NCBI GenBank assembly: GCA_028275075.1
Contig: JAQCNK010000064.1
Span: forward strand, 1-8,131
Reading direction: 5' to 3'
From: Haloarcula sp.
GTDB lineage: Archaea; Halobacteriota; Halobacteria; Halobacteriales; Haloarculaceae
DNA: 8,131 nucleotides
Part shown: positions 1-6,472 of the stretch, one piece after another
Layout: every line of letters starts with the position of its first letter
How positions within the stretch are numbered: the first letter of the stretch is position 1
The notes under the pieces: generated by a model
Database searches by the model: none
Seen by the model: the letters and a program-made list of their open reading frames with translations, nothing else
Told to the model about the DNA's origin: nothing
Translations under genes and position numbers: made by a program

Positions 1-2
1 AA

Positions 3-1832
3 CCGGGGTCCGTGCGAATGACGATCACCTACGAGTTACCCGACCAGATGCGGTCGCTACAGACACAGTTGGTAGACGAGGGAACCGTCATCGGCACCGA
101 TGGGTTCGAGCAGGTCAACGAGACGGTCTACGAGTGGGACGAGTCGACGGCGACACCGACTCTCACGCTCACCTACAACCCGAACGAGACGAGCAGCTCG
201 ACCGGTCCGGGGTCCGCCGACGGGAAATATCGCTTCGCGGATGCCGGAGAGTGGGCGCTGTTCAGGCAGTTCCGGGTGGATGCCGAATACAACTACACGG
301 AACCACAACCGGGGTTCGAGCGGCGCGCACGGACGGCCGGACCGGGCACGATCGGTGACCGCGTTGTGTATCTCGGCGAGTTTTCGGCCACCGAACGGAC
401 CGCGAACGGCCAGACGTTCCGGCTCGTCGTCCCCGAGGCAGCTGAACTGAACGAGTCGACAGCGGCGATCCTATCTTCACTGGCCAGCGCCTCAGGATCG
501 ATGCAGGTGGGCGATCGCGACGAGGACGTGACTGCCTTCGCTGCGCCGACCAACCGGGTCAGCTGGGCTCTTCGGGGGCTGAACACTGGTGACACGGACT
601 TCTGGGTCCGAGACTTCGAGCGCGTTGACAAGCCGGCCAACGTCTGGGTTCATGAGTATATTCACACGCGACAGGACTTTGAGACGACTGCAGAGACCAA
701 GTGGCTTACCGAGGCGACGGCACAGTACTATGCCGCTCTCCTGACGTTTGAACAGGGGCGTATCGATTTTGAGATGTTCCAGGAAGAACTTGCCCGCGGC
801 GAGCGCCAGACCTACGACGATGTCATGCTCTCCTGGCCGTACACGTGGAGTTCGAACGCGGATTACTTCAAAGGAGCGTTGGCGACGGGGCGAATCGACC
901 TTGCAATCCGCGCGGCAACCAATCAGTCAGAGACATTCGAATCGGTATTCGAGGAACTGAACGCCGAGTCGGAGTCTGTTAGCCAGACCGAATTCCTCGA
1001 TATCGTCGCGGCGACCGGCGGGGACGAGCCCCGGGCAACGGCAACCGAGACAACAGAGACGAAGACGCCGCTCTCGATGTGGGACCGGCGGAACCACAGC
1101 CAGCAGTTCGGGACCTTGTCCACACAGAGCAATTATACGATCTCGGCGACCGCCGACGGCTACCGGGTGCGCGGTCCGTACCGGAACGACACCATCTCGT
1201 CGACGCCGCTCCGGCTGGTGACCGGCGAGCGCCTGACCGTCGACACCGTCGTCAGCAATGTCGGTGACGAGGCGGGCACCTACAACGCCACGCTGACAGT
1301 TGACGACCGTTCCGTCACGTCGGTAGCCGGCAAGCTAGACGCCAATAGCGAGCGAACGATCCAGCTGTCACACACCTTCAACCAGACGGACGAGTACACG
1401 CTTGGCGTGGGCGATGAGACGGTTACGGTTGTCGTCGGGCCGCTCACCGATCCGGTCGTCAGCGCGGTCCGCGTCGAAAGCGATCAAGAGCAAGAGGGCG
1501 ACAGTGCGGTCGTCACGGCGACGGTACGCAACGATGCCGTGGTCCCCGCGAACGGCACTGTCACGTTCATGCGGGACAGCGAGCCGGTTACGCGGCGAAC
1601 GGTAGCGCTGAAGGCTGGTGAGAGTCGCGAACTGTCGGTCAGTGTCGAGTTGCCGGCGTCCGGGACGGCGCGGCTGAGCGCAGAGGTCACCGACGGGGGC
1701 GCGTTCACCGTCGCCGATCCGACCGATGGTCCGGTGGGGTTGAGCGGCGGGAGCGGCGGGACCGTGCCGGGGATTAGTGCGATAACGGCGGTGCTGGTGG
1801 CGCTGGCGACGCTGCTAGCCCGTCGACGGTGA
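3..1832 (+). CDS. Secreted/surface gluzincin-type metallopeptidase-like protein with CARDB-like domains and PGF-CTERM-like tail (5' partial)
   Basis: The frame is open to the left window edge and the first GTG (12) and ATG (18) have no signal peptide or promoter before them, so the true start lies upstream. Residue numbers count from the GTG at 12. The N-terminal part is a beta-rich exported domain. HEYIH at 214-218 is an HExxH zinc site. WLTEATAQYY at 231-240 supplies the probable third ligand, E234, as in M1/M61-type gluzincins, although the HExxH-to-Glu gap is only 15 residues. Two CARDB-like beta domains follow at about 399-475 and 480-570. After a Gly/Ser linker, the last 22 residues are VPG, a hydrophobic stretch and a final RRR, resembling the PGF-CTERM signal of archaeosortase substrates with Ile in place of Phe. 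Eleven N-x-S/T sequons fit an exported glycoprotein. The likely role is a surface protease; its substrate is unknown. Export and anchoring are well supported, peptidase activity less so. Confidence 0.8.
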   Translation, partial: PGSVRMTITYELPDQMRSLQTQLVDEGTVIGTDGFEQVNETVYEWDESTATPTLTLTYNPNETSSSTGPGSADGKYRFADAGEWALFRQFRVDAEYNYTEPQPGFERRARTAGPGTIGDRVVYLGEFSATERTANGQTFRLVVPEAAELNESTAAILSSLASASGSMQVGDRDEDVTAFAAPTNRVSWALRGLNTGDTDFWVRDFERVDKPANVWVHEYIHTRQDFETTAETKWLTEATAQYYAALLTFEQGRIDFEMFQEELARGERQTYDDVMLSWPYTWSSNADYFKGALATGRIDLAIRAATNQSETFESVFEELNAESESVSQTEFLDIVAATGGDEPRATATETTETKTPLSMWDRRNHSQQFGTLSTQSNYTISATADGYRVRGPYRNDTISSTPLRLVTGERLTVDTVVSNVGDEAGTYNATLTVDDRSVTSVAGKLDANSERTIQLSHTFNQTDEYTLGVGDETVTVVVGPLTDPVVSAVRVESDQEQEGDSAVVTATVRNDAVVPANGTVTFMRDSEPVTRRTVALKAGESRELSVSVELPASGTARLSAEVTDGGAFTVADPTDGPVGLSGGSGGTVPGISAITAVLVALATLLARRR

Positions 1833-1919
1833 GGGAAGCTGTTGGTCGTATGCGACAGCCGATGGACACGATGGGTGGGATCTTCGACCTCGTGATAGCT
1901 CGGGGGAACCGACTGAAAA

Positions 1920-2084
1920 TCAGGCGCTTGTCCGCTCGGAGGGTTGGCCTATTTCGACAGCGTAGTCAGACTGGAGCCACGCCTCGGGGTTGTCCGTGTC
2001 GTAGACGACGACGTCGCCGCCGCCGGTCGTGAAGGCGCCGTACTGCTCATCCGCGTTCTGCGAGTTACTGGGGGCCGATGCCAT
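1920..2084 (-). CDS. Small haloarchaeal protein, DUF7331-like (54 aa)
   Basis: This reverse-strand frame runs from ATG (2084-2082) to TGA (1922-1920). The protein is acidic and has no membrane segment. Its first 14 residues are polar and low in complexity, and its core runs [18 protein letters not shown] then [14 protein letters not shown]. The pattern VVVYD-x-DNPxAWLQSD resembles a family of very short haloarchaeal proteins annotated as DUF7331; I make that match from memory of the motif. No function is known to me. A promoter-like GGAAACGCTTTTAC lies 29-42 bases before the start, which supports a real, nearly leaderless gene. It is convergent with the surface peptidase gene and divergent from thiDN. 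The family name is less certain than the existence of the gene. Confidence 0.72.
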   Translation of the reverse strand: MASAPSNSQNADEQYGAFTTGGGDVVVYDTDNPEAWLQSDYAVEIGQPSERTSA

Positions 2085-2112
2085 TGTACAACTGGAGAAG
2101 GGCGGCTCTACA

Positions 2113-2126
2113 GTAAAAGCGTTTCC
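2113..2126 (-). promoter_or_regulatory. BRE/TATA promoter of the DUF7331-like gene
   Basis: Read on the minus strand this is GGAAACGCTTTTAC. It combines a purine-rich BRE with a T/A-rich TATA element centred about 32 bases before the ATG at 2084, which predicts a leader of only a few bases. The first 12 bases match the promoter at 6440-6454 exactly. Confidence 0.55.
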
Positions 2127-2167
2127 TGCCTCTTGTATGGAGTATTATTAGCATATTAGGATAGAGC

Positions 2168-2174
2168 TTATATT
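2168..2174 (+). promoter_or_regulatory. Candidate TATA box upstream of thiDN (distal)
   Basis: TTATATT lies in an AT-rich stretch (about 2136-2175) and would start a transcript near 2197, giving a leader of about 80 bases to the ATG at 2276. Directly after it are two short inverted repeats: CCGGA/TCCGG at 2176-2190 and GTCTC/GAGAC at 2193-2211. A second, weaker candidate, AATTTT at 2245-2250, is about 28 bases before the ATG and would give a leaderless mRNA. I cannot tell which one is used. I see no TPP-riboswitch-like structure. Confidence 0.35.
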
Positions 2175-2275
2175 GCCGGATTATCTCCGGTAGTCTCCGT
2201 TTCGGCGAGACGGACGTGCGACTTTCCGACGAGACAGTCGGCACAATTTTCAGGCCGAGGACCGACCTCTGGGCT

Positions 2276-3616
2276 ATGCAACGACGCGAGTCACCGGTGT
2301 CGCCACCGGTCGTGCTCACCATCGCGGGGAGCGACTCTGGCGGCGGGGCCGGTATCCAGGCCGACCTGAAGACCATCGAAGCCGGTGGTGCGTTTGGGAC
2401 GAGCGCTGTCACGAGCGTCACCGCACAGAACACGACCGGTGTCCACGGGAGCCACCTCCTCCCGACTGACGACATCGCGGCCCAGATACGCGCCGTCCGC
2501 GAGGACTTCGACGTGGCCGCAGTGAAGACGGGAATGCTCGCGACTAGCGACGTGATTGACCTCGTCGCCGAGCGGGCACCCGAGATGCCGACTCTCGTCG
2601 TCGACCCCGTGATGGTCGCCACGTCGGGTGATCGGCTGCTGGCCGCCGAGGCGGAGGATGCCTACGAGTCTCTCATCGCGGCGGCGGCGCTTGTCACGCC
2701 GAACGCCGATGAGGCCGAAGTGCTCACGGGCCGGGCGATTGACGACCCTGACGACGCGGCGAGCGCGGGACGCGATCTCGTCGAGATGGGCGCCGATGCC
2801 GCACTCATCAAGGGCGGGCACGTCCCCGGTGACGAGGTCGCGGACGTGCTGGTGACCGACGAGTCGATCCGGGTCTACCGCCACGACCGGATCGACACCG
2901 CTGCGACCCACGGCTCTGGCTGTACGCTTTCCGCGGCTATCGCGACGCGATTGGCCCGCGGCGACGACCTCGAGGGCGCGGTCGCGAGCGGTATCGACCT
3001 GCTTGCACGCGCTGTCCGTTACAACCTCGACGTGGGCGAGGGGCCGGGTGCGGTCCACCACGCGGTCGAACTCCGCGATACAGCCGCCCGCGAGGCCACG
3101 AGCGAGGCAGTCGAGAGCGTCGCCGCGGCGCTGACAGAGAACAAACTGGCCCCGCTGGTCCCCGAGTCGGGGATGGCCGTCGCGGGCGCGACCCCCCACG
3201 CGGAGCGGCCCGACGAGGTCGCTGCCGTCGACGGTCGCATCACGCTGACGATGGCCGGACCGCGACCGAACCACGGCGTCCGTTTCGGTGCCGAACCCGA
3301 TCTGGCTCGGCTCCTGCTGGCAGTGCGGGACGACGATCCGACCCGCCGGTTCGGCGTCACGTGTCGACTCACCGACGACGCCGTAGCCGCAGTCGACAGA
3401 CTCGACGGCGCCGTCGCGCGGGTTGCCGACGGTGAGCGCACGACCGAGGCGACACCAGAGCAGCGAATCGAGCAGGCGTTCGCAGGCGTCGACGGCTCAC
3501 CGGTCGCAGTGGTCGACCCCGGTTCGGTCGGTGTTGCGGGCCGGATCGTAGTGCTGGCCGACGGCGCAGCCACGGTCACGGAGCGGGTCGAGACCGTGCT
3601 GGACGCGATCAGCTAA
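2276..3616 (+). CDS. thiD: Bifunctional HMP/HMP-P kinase and ThiN-type thiamine phosphate synthase (ThiDN)
   Basis: This is a cytosolic thiamine-biosynthesis enzyme of 446 residues. The N-terminal ThiD domain (about 10-265) phosphorylates hydroxymethylpyrimidine and its phosphate. It shows the substrate loop [17 protein letters not shown] at 17-33, VKTGM at 83-87, a [11 protein letters not shown] segment, and the catalytic/anion-hole motif THGSGCT at 211-217 with C216. The C-terminal ThiN domain (about 278-446) starts with [10 protein letters not shown] and contains FGAEPDLAR. In ThiDN fusions this domain joins HMP-PP to the thiazole phosphate to make thiamine phosphate. The frame stays open back to a GTG at 2216, but those 20 extra residues have no family character and ThiD homology begins just after the ATG at 2276. 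The gene stands alone on the plus strand. Positions where I expect His and Met in active ThiN domains look substituted, so the second activity is less certain than the kinase. Confidence 0.9.
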   Translation: MQRRESPVSPPVVLTIAGSDSGGGAGIQADLKTIEAGGAFGTSAVTSVTAQNTTGVHGSHLLPTDDIAAQIRAVREDFDVAAVKTGMLATSDVIDLVAERAPEMPTLVVDPVMVATSGDRLLAAEAEDAYESLIAAAALVTPNADEAEVLTGRAIDDPDDAASAGRDLVEMGADAALIKGGHVPGDEVADVLVTDESIRVYRHDRIDTAATHGSGCTLSAAIATRLARGDDLEGAVASGIDLLARAVRYNLDVGEGPGAVHHAVELRDTAAREATSEAVESVAAALTENKLAPLVPESGMAVAGATPHAERPDEVAAVDGRITLTMAGPRPNHGVRFGAEPDLARLLLAVRDDDPTRRFGVTCRLTDDAVAAVDRLDGAVARVADGERTTEATPEQRIEQAFAGVDGSPVAVVDPGSVGVAGRIVVLADGAATVTERVETVLDAIS

Positions 3617-3701
3617 TCTGACTCCACGCAGTTGGTCGAGGGGTGGCTGCTGACTCTGCTGGCTGGAAGTTCGCAAAAATACTCGCTACCCGGGGAGCCG
3701 C

Positions 3702-3947
3702 ATTATTGCAGTTACAGTCGGCAGTATGAGGTTATAGCTCGCGACGGCCGGTTCGCGCGCCGACCCGCATCTCGACGTAGCGACGGGCCCACTCGCTGAG
3801 ATGCCGTCGGAGTGGTCGCGTCAGCATCGCGATGACGCCGTCCGTCGAGGCCGGATCAACCGCATCTGTCTTATCGTGGGACTGCTCCGCTTCGATTGGC
3901 CCTTCGGGATAACTCATTGTAGTCTGCTATTCCATACCTGCAATAAT
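3702..3947. repeat. 10-bp inverted repeat flanking the 61-residue gene
   Basis: ATTATTGCAG at 3702-3711 is repeated as its reverse complement, CTGCAATAAT, at 3938-3947. The right arm overlaps the minus-strand promoter of the small gene. The left arm lies 20 bases beyond its stop codon. Each arm, read inward, is followed by an ATGAG: ATGAGGTTATAG on the plus strand at 3726, and ATGAGTTAT, the true start, on the minus strand at 3917. This may be an inverted copy of a promoter and start region, or chance. Confidence 0.5.
3732..3917 (-). CDS. Hypothetical small protein (61 aa)
   Basis: I do not recognise this protein. Its first 25 residues are polar and acidic (MSYPEGPIEAEQ and onward). The rest is Arg-rich and could form an amphipathic basic helix, roughly residues 28-60, containing LTRPLRRHLSEWARRYVEM. 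There is no signal peptide, metal-binding Cys cluster or membrane span. A TATA-like TTTATTAT at 3943-3950 is centred about 29 bases before the ATG, as expected for a leaderless haloarchaeal mRNA, and this is the best evidence that the gene is real. It is divergent from the permease gene and convergent with thiDN. The basic C-terminal half could contact nucleic acid or an acidic partner, but that is only a guess from charge. Confidence 0.55.
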   Translation of the reverse strand: MSYPEGPIEAEQSHDKTDAVDPASTDGVIAMLTRPLRRHLSEWARRYVEMRVGARTGRREL

Positions 3948-3950
3948 AAA
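3943..3950 (-). promoter_or_regulatory. TATA box of the 61-residue gene
   Basis: Read on the minus strand this is TTTATTAT, centred about 29 bases before the ATG at 3917. It overlaps the right arm of the inverted repeat. The spacing predicts a leaderless transcript. Confidence 0.5.
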
Positions 3951-4063
3951 CATTAGGGACTCTTGACTGCGTACGCGGAAATCACAGCGAACCGCCCACG
4001 CCGAACTCCACCAAAGGAGATTCTACACGAATCATCCTGAGGAATGGCTGGGAGAACAACGTT

Positions 4064-4070
4064 TTTATAT
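4064..4070 (+). promoter_or_regulatory. TATA box of the permease-uspA operon
   Basis: TTTATAT is preceded by AACAACGTT. It is centred about 34 bases before the ATG at 4101, predicting transcription from near 4093 and a leader of about 8 bases. It lies downstream of the alternative ATG at 4044, so a transcript from here cannot include that start. Confidence 0.65.
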
Positions 4071-4100
4071 CAAAATCTACAACACGAAATTCACTATTTC

Positions 4101-5186
4101 ATGACCACGTCGTCGACAGACAGTATCCAGAAGACTTTTCTGAAGTACCAGCACGTGTTCGTGTTCCTGGCGCCGCTGCTGTTCATCATGTCTGTGTACT
4201 TCGTGGCACCGACCCCGGCCGACGCCGACGCCGGCTACTGGCTGGAGTACTGGTGGCTGTTCATCTTCTTCCTCGTCGGGGCGACCATCGTCAACACCGT
4301 CGGCATCAGCGGCTCGGCGCTCTTTGTCCCCTTCCTCATCTTCATTTTCCCCCTGCTCACCGGCGAGACGCTCGACTCCCAGACCCTCGTGAAGATCGGT
4401 CTCATCAGCGAGTCCTTCGGGCTCTCCAGCTCCGCGCTGGCGTTCATTCAGTACGGGCTCGTCGACCGCAAACTCGCGCTCAGCCTGGTGCTTGGAGCCG
4501 TGCCGTTCGTGGTCGCCGGCGCCCTGCTCTCCTTTGTCATCCCCGCACCGCTGTTCCACGCGCTGCTGGGCATCGCGCTCATCGCCGCCTCCGCCCTCCT
4601 GTTCAAGGCCGACCTGGGCCACGAGGAGCCCGGCGCGGCCGGCGACGACGAGGCGGAGGTCTCGGCTGACGGCGGCGACCTCCCAAACGACGACGACAAG
4701 CTCGGTCCGGCCGGCGTCGAGACGGCCGAGGACGGCACCGTCACGCGTGTCGACCGGGACGGCGACGACTACAGCTACTCGCGTGGGGGGTGGCTCGAAC
4801 GCTTCGGGAACTACAGCATCGGCGGCGTGTTCCAGGGGCTTGCCGGCTTCGGCGTCGGCGAGCTGGGGATCATCTCGATGTTGCGGACGAACGTCCCGGT
4901 CCGGGTCGCCATCGGCACCAACCACATCGTCGTCGCGCTCACCGCGGTACTGGCATCGCTCGTCCACGTCTTCGGCGGGGCTGTCGTCCCTGGGGCCCAC
5001 AGTCTCGACCTCGCCTCGACGCGGTGGGACATGGTCGTCTGGACGGTGCCAGCGACGGTTACGGGGGGACAGATCGCCCCCTACGTCTCGGCGGCCATCG
5101 ACACGAGTCGTATCAAGAAGGGCGTCGGCGTCCTCTTTGCCGTCATCGCCGTTGCCCTCTTTCTGATGGCCTCCGGAGCTTTCTAG
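4101..5186 (+). CDS. TauE/SafE-family membrane permease (sulfite exporter TauE-like)
   Basis: This is a polytopic membrane protein of 361 residues that belongs by sequence character to the TauE/SafE (DUF81) permeases, which are linked to export of sulfite, sulfoacetate and similar anions. An N-terminal hydrophobic segment covers about residues 18-36. The first transmembrane half (about 50-167) contains the family-like VNTVGISGSALFVPFLIF and the second half (about 230-361) contains GLAGFGVGELG and GTNHIVVALTAV. The halves are joined by a strongly acidic hydrophilic loop of nearly 60 residues (about 170-228). I place the start at 4101 because the only good TATA box lies between the earlier in-frame ATG (4044) and this one. 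uspA follows after 24 bases, suggesting an operon. The family is clear; the transported anion cannot be deduced. Confidence 0.85.
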   Translation: MTTSSTDSIQKTFLKYQHVFVFLAPLLFIMSVYFVAPTPADADAGYWLEYWWLFIFFLVGATIVNTVGISGSALFVPFLIFIFPLLTGETLDSQTLVKIGLISESFGLSSSALAFIQYGLVDRKLALSLVLGAVPFVVAGALLSFVIPAPLFHALLGIALIAASALLFKADLGHEEPGAAGDDEAEVSADGGDLPNDDDKLGPAGVETAEDGTVTRVDRDGDDYSYSRGGWLERFGNYSIGGVFQGLAGFGVGELGIISMLRTNVPVRVAIGTNHIVVALTAVLASLVHVFGGAVVPGAHSLDLASTRWDMVVWTVPATVTGGQIAPYVSAAIDTSRIKKGVGVLFAVIAVALFLMASGAF

Positions 5187-5210
5187 TCCGTTCGCGTTCT
5201 CCCTTCGGGT

Positions 5211-5648
5211 ATGTACGACGATATCCTGCTACCGACCGACGGGAGCGACGGTATCGCACAGGCCGCGACACATGCGCAGGCGCTCGCCGAGCGGTTCGGC
5301 GCTACCGTCCACGTGCTCTCGGTTGTCGACACGCGCAACCGCTTCGAGAGCCCGACTAGCGGCCTCTCGACGGAGGCCTGGAAGGAGGCAGAGTCCGAGC
5401 GCGCAGACCACGCCATCGAGACGACAGTGGCGGCGCTGCCGTCTGCCCTCTCCGTCGAGACGGCCGTCGTCAGCGGCGTCCCAAAGACAGCCATTCTCGA
5501 CTACGTCGACGACGAGGGGATGGACATGGTCGTGATGGGGACCCACGGCCGGACCGGACTTGACCACTATCTCATCGGGAGCGTCGCGGAGAAGGTCGTC
5601 CGTCGGTCGCCGGTGCCGGTCGTCACCGTCCGGCTGACCGAAAACTAA
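5211..5648 (+). CDS. Universal stress protein, UspA family
   Basis: This is a single-domain cytosolic UspA protein of 145 residues, the usual length. It starts with the typical first strand and Asp, MYDDILLPTDGSD. The ATP-binding signature G-x2-G-x9-G-S/T is complete (G110, G113, G123, S124 within GTHGRTGLDHYLIGSV), and it ends with a VVTVRL strand. ATP-type Usp proteins bind ATP and are thought to signal energy or stress state, usually as dimers. It follows the TauE/SafE permease by 24 bases with no separate promoter visible. Haloarchaea often pair Usp proteins with transporters, so a role in regulating that permease is a reasonable inference but not shown. Its TAA overlaps the stop codon of the convergent membrane-protein gene. 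Confidence 0.92.
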   Translation: MYDDILLPTDGSDGIAQAATHAQALAERFGATVHVLSVVDTRNRFESPTSGLSTEAWKEAESERADHAIETTVAALPSALSVETAVVSGVPKTAILDYVDDEGMDMVVMGTHGRTGLDHYLIGSVAEKVVRRSPVPVVTVRLTEN

Positions 5649-6415
5649 GCGGGCGTCGAGGACGTCTCGCCAGTCGGGGCCGGCCCATCGGAGCTATCAG
5701 GCTCGTCCTCGCGTAACTGGTTGAAGGCCACAGCGATAACCGCAAGCGAAATGAGTGAGACAGGTGCCTGGATGATGACCAGCGAGAGCTGGCCGAACGC
5801 TGGCGGTAAGAGCAGTCCAGAGGTCAACCCACCGACGAAACCGATCACCCCTCCGACTCCGAAGACGACCAGCAGGAGCACGCCCAGCATGAGCCAGTTG
5901 CCCTTGCTGAGGCGGTAGCTCGAGCGCAACCCGTCGACGAAGTTCCGATCCTCGACGACAATATAGGGCATCATGAACAGGAAGGCGACGTAGGCGATGA
6001 GACCGGGGATAAAGAGCAGGACAAAGCCGACTGTTATGAGCACGAAGTAGACGAAGACACCTACCACGAGGTTCCCGAGTGCAAGCGGGATGTTCCGGGT
6101 AAAGGCTCCCGACGGGAAAGAGCTCCCGTCGCCGGAGACGAACGTCCGGATAGCGACGATAGAGAGGTACAAGCCGATGAGGAGCCCGACGACATAGCCA
6201 CCGACGGCGACCGACAGCGGGAGGTCAAGCACCAGCGGAATCGCCCCGGTAGCCTCAGTGAACCCGCCCTGTTCGTATATTCGAGCCATCATCGTGTTGC
6301 TGAGCGGTATCACTGCCCCTGTGAAGGCCATATACGCCAAGAGCAGTATCGCGCCGGTGCGGCTGAACAGCTTCCTTCCGCTTGCGCGGAGGACGGAGCT
6401 AATGTGGAGGGACAT
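5645..6415 (-). CDS. Haloarchaeal polytopic membrane protein, DUF7847-like
   Basis: This is an integral membrane protein of 256 residues with about six hydrophobic segments, at roughly 20-38, 68-91, 111-134, 136-153, 173-196 and 209-231. Its polar C-terminal tail is rich in Asp, Ser, Pro and Thr. The central stretch runs LLFIPGLIAYVAFLFMMP, then a conserved-looking IVVEDRNFVDGLRSSYRLSKG, then another membrane span. That arrangement resembles the haloarchaeal family annotated as DUF7847 and, more distantly, membrane domains of the glycerophosphodiesterase-associated type. The function is unknown. The frame could start 14 codons earlier at 6457, but a strong BRE/TATA element lies inside that extension, 28 bases before the ATG at 6415, so I use 6415. 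It is convergent with uspA, sharing the four bases 5645-5648. The family name is from memory and moderate in confidence. Confidence 0.8.
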   Translation of the reverse strand: MSLHISSVLRASGRKLFSRTGAILLLAYMAFTGAVIPLSNTMMARIYEQGGFTEATGAIPLVLDLPLSVAVGGYVVGLLIGLYLSIVAIRTFVSGDGSSFPSGAFTRNIPLALGNLVVGVFVYFVLITVGFVLLFIPGLIAYVAFLFMMPYIVVEDRNFVDGLRSSYRLSKGNWLMLGVLLLVVFGVGGVIGFVGGLTSGLLLPPAFGQLSLVIIQAPVSLISLAVIAVAFNQLREDEPDSSDGPAPTGETSSTPA

Positions 6416-6439
6416 CGAGTCGAAGGTACGAAAATGCCG

Positions 6440-6454
6440 ATAAAAAGCGTTTCC
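6440..6454 (-). promoter_or_regulatory. BRE/TATA promoter of the DUF7847-like gene
   Basis: Read on the minus strand this is GGAAACGCTTTTTAT, with the TATA part centred about 28 bases before the ATG at 6415. This is close to ideal for a leaderless transcript and decides the start codon, because the longer frame from 6457 would begin upstream of the promoter. Confidence 0.7.
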
Positions 6455-6472
6455 CATCTGTGAGAGACGGAC

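Noticed and set aside
1829..2032. Plus-strand frame starting just before the end of the surface-peptidase gene
   Set aside because: It ends in a poly-Arg run and is the antisense of the DUF7331-like gene. The ATG at 1850 in the same frame gives nothing better.
2143..2164. Short repeated TATTA/TTAG units as a possible repeat array or CRISPR-like element
   Set aside because: The units are only 5 bases in a locally AT-rich promoter region, with no spacer structure.
2176..2211. Possible TPP riboswitch or attenuator before thiDN
   Set aside because: The stems are only about 5 bp, the first would not be in the transcript from the nearest TATA box, and I cannot find the conserved TPP aptamer elements.
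2291..3274. Reverse-strand open frame of 327 codons opposite thiDN
   Set aside because: It is an Arg/Asp/Val-rich shadow of the well-supported ThiD-ThiN coding frame and has no promoter or domain of its own.
3675..3679. Five-A run (T5 on the minus strand) as a terminator for the 61-residue gene
   Set aside because: Archaeal terminators can be short T tracts, but five bases alone, over 50 bases past the stop, is too weak to call.
4077..5000. Long reverse-strand open frame of 307 codons opposite the permease gene
   Set aside because: It is the antisense of a GC-rich gene. The translation is a Glu/Asp/Arg-rich low-complexity string with no domain, while the plus strand encodes a recognisable permease.
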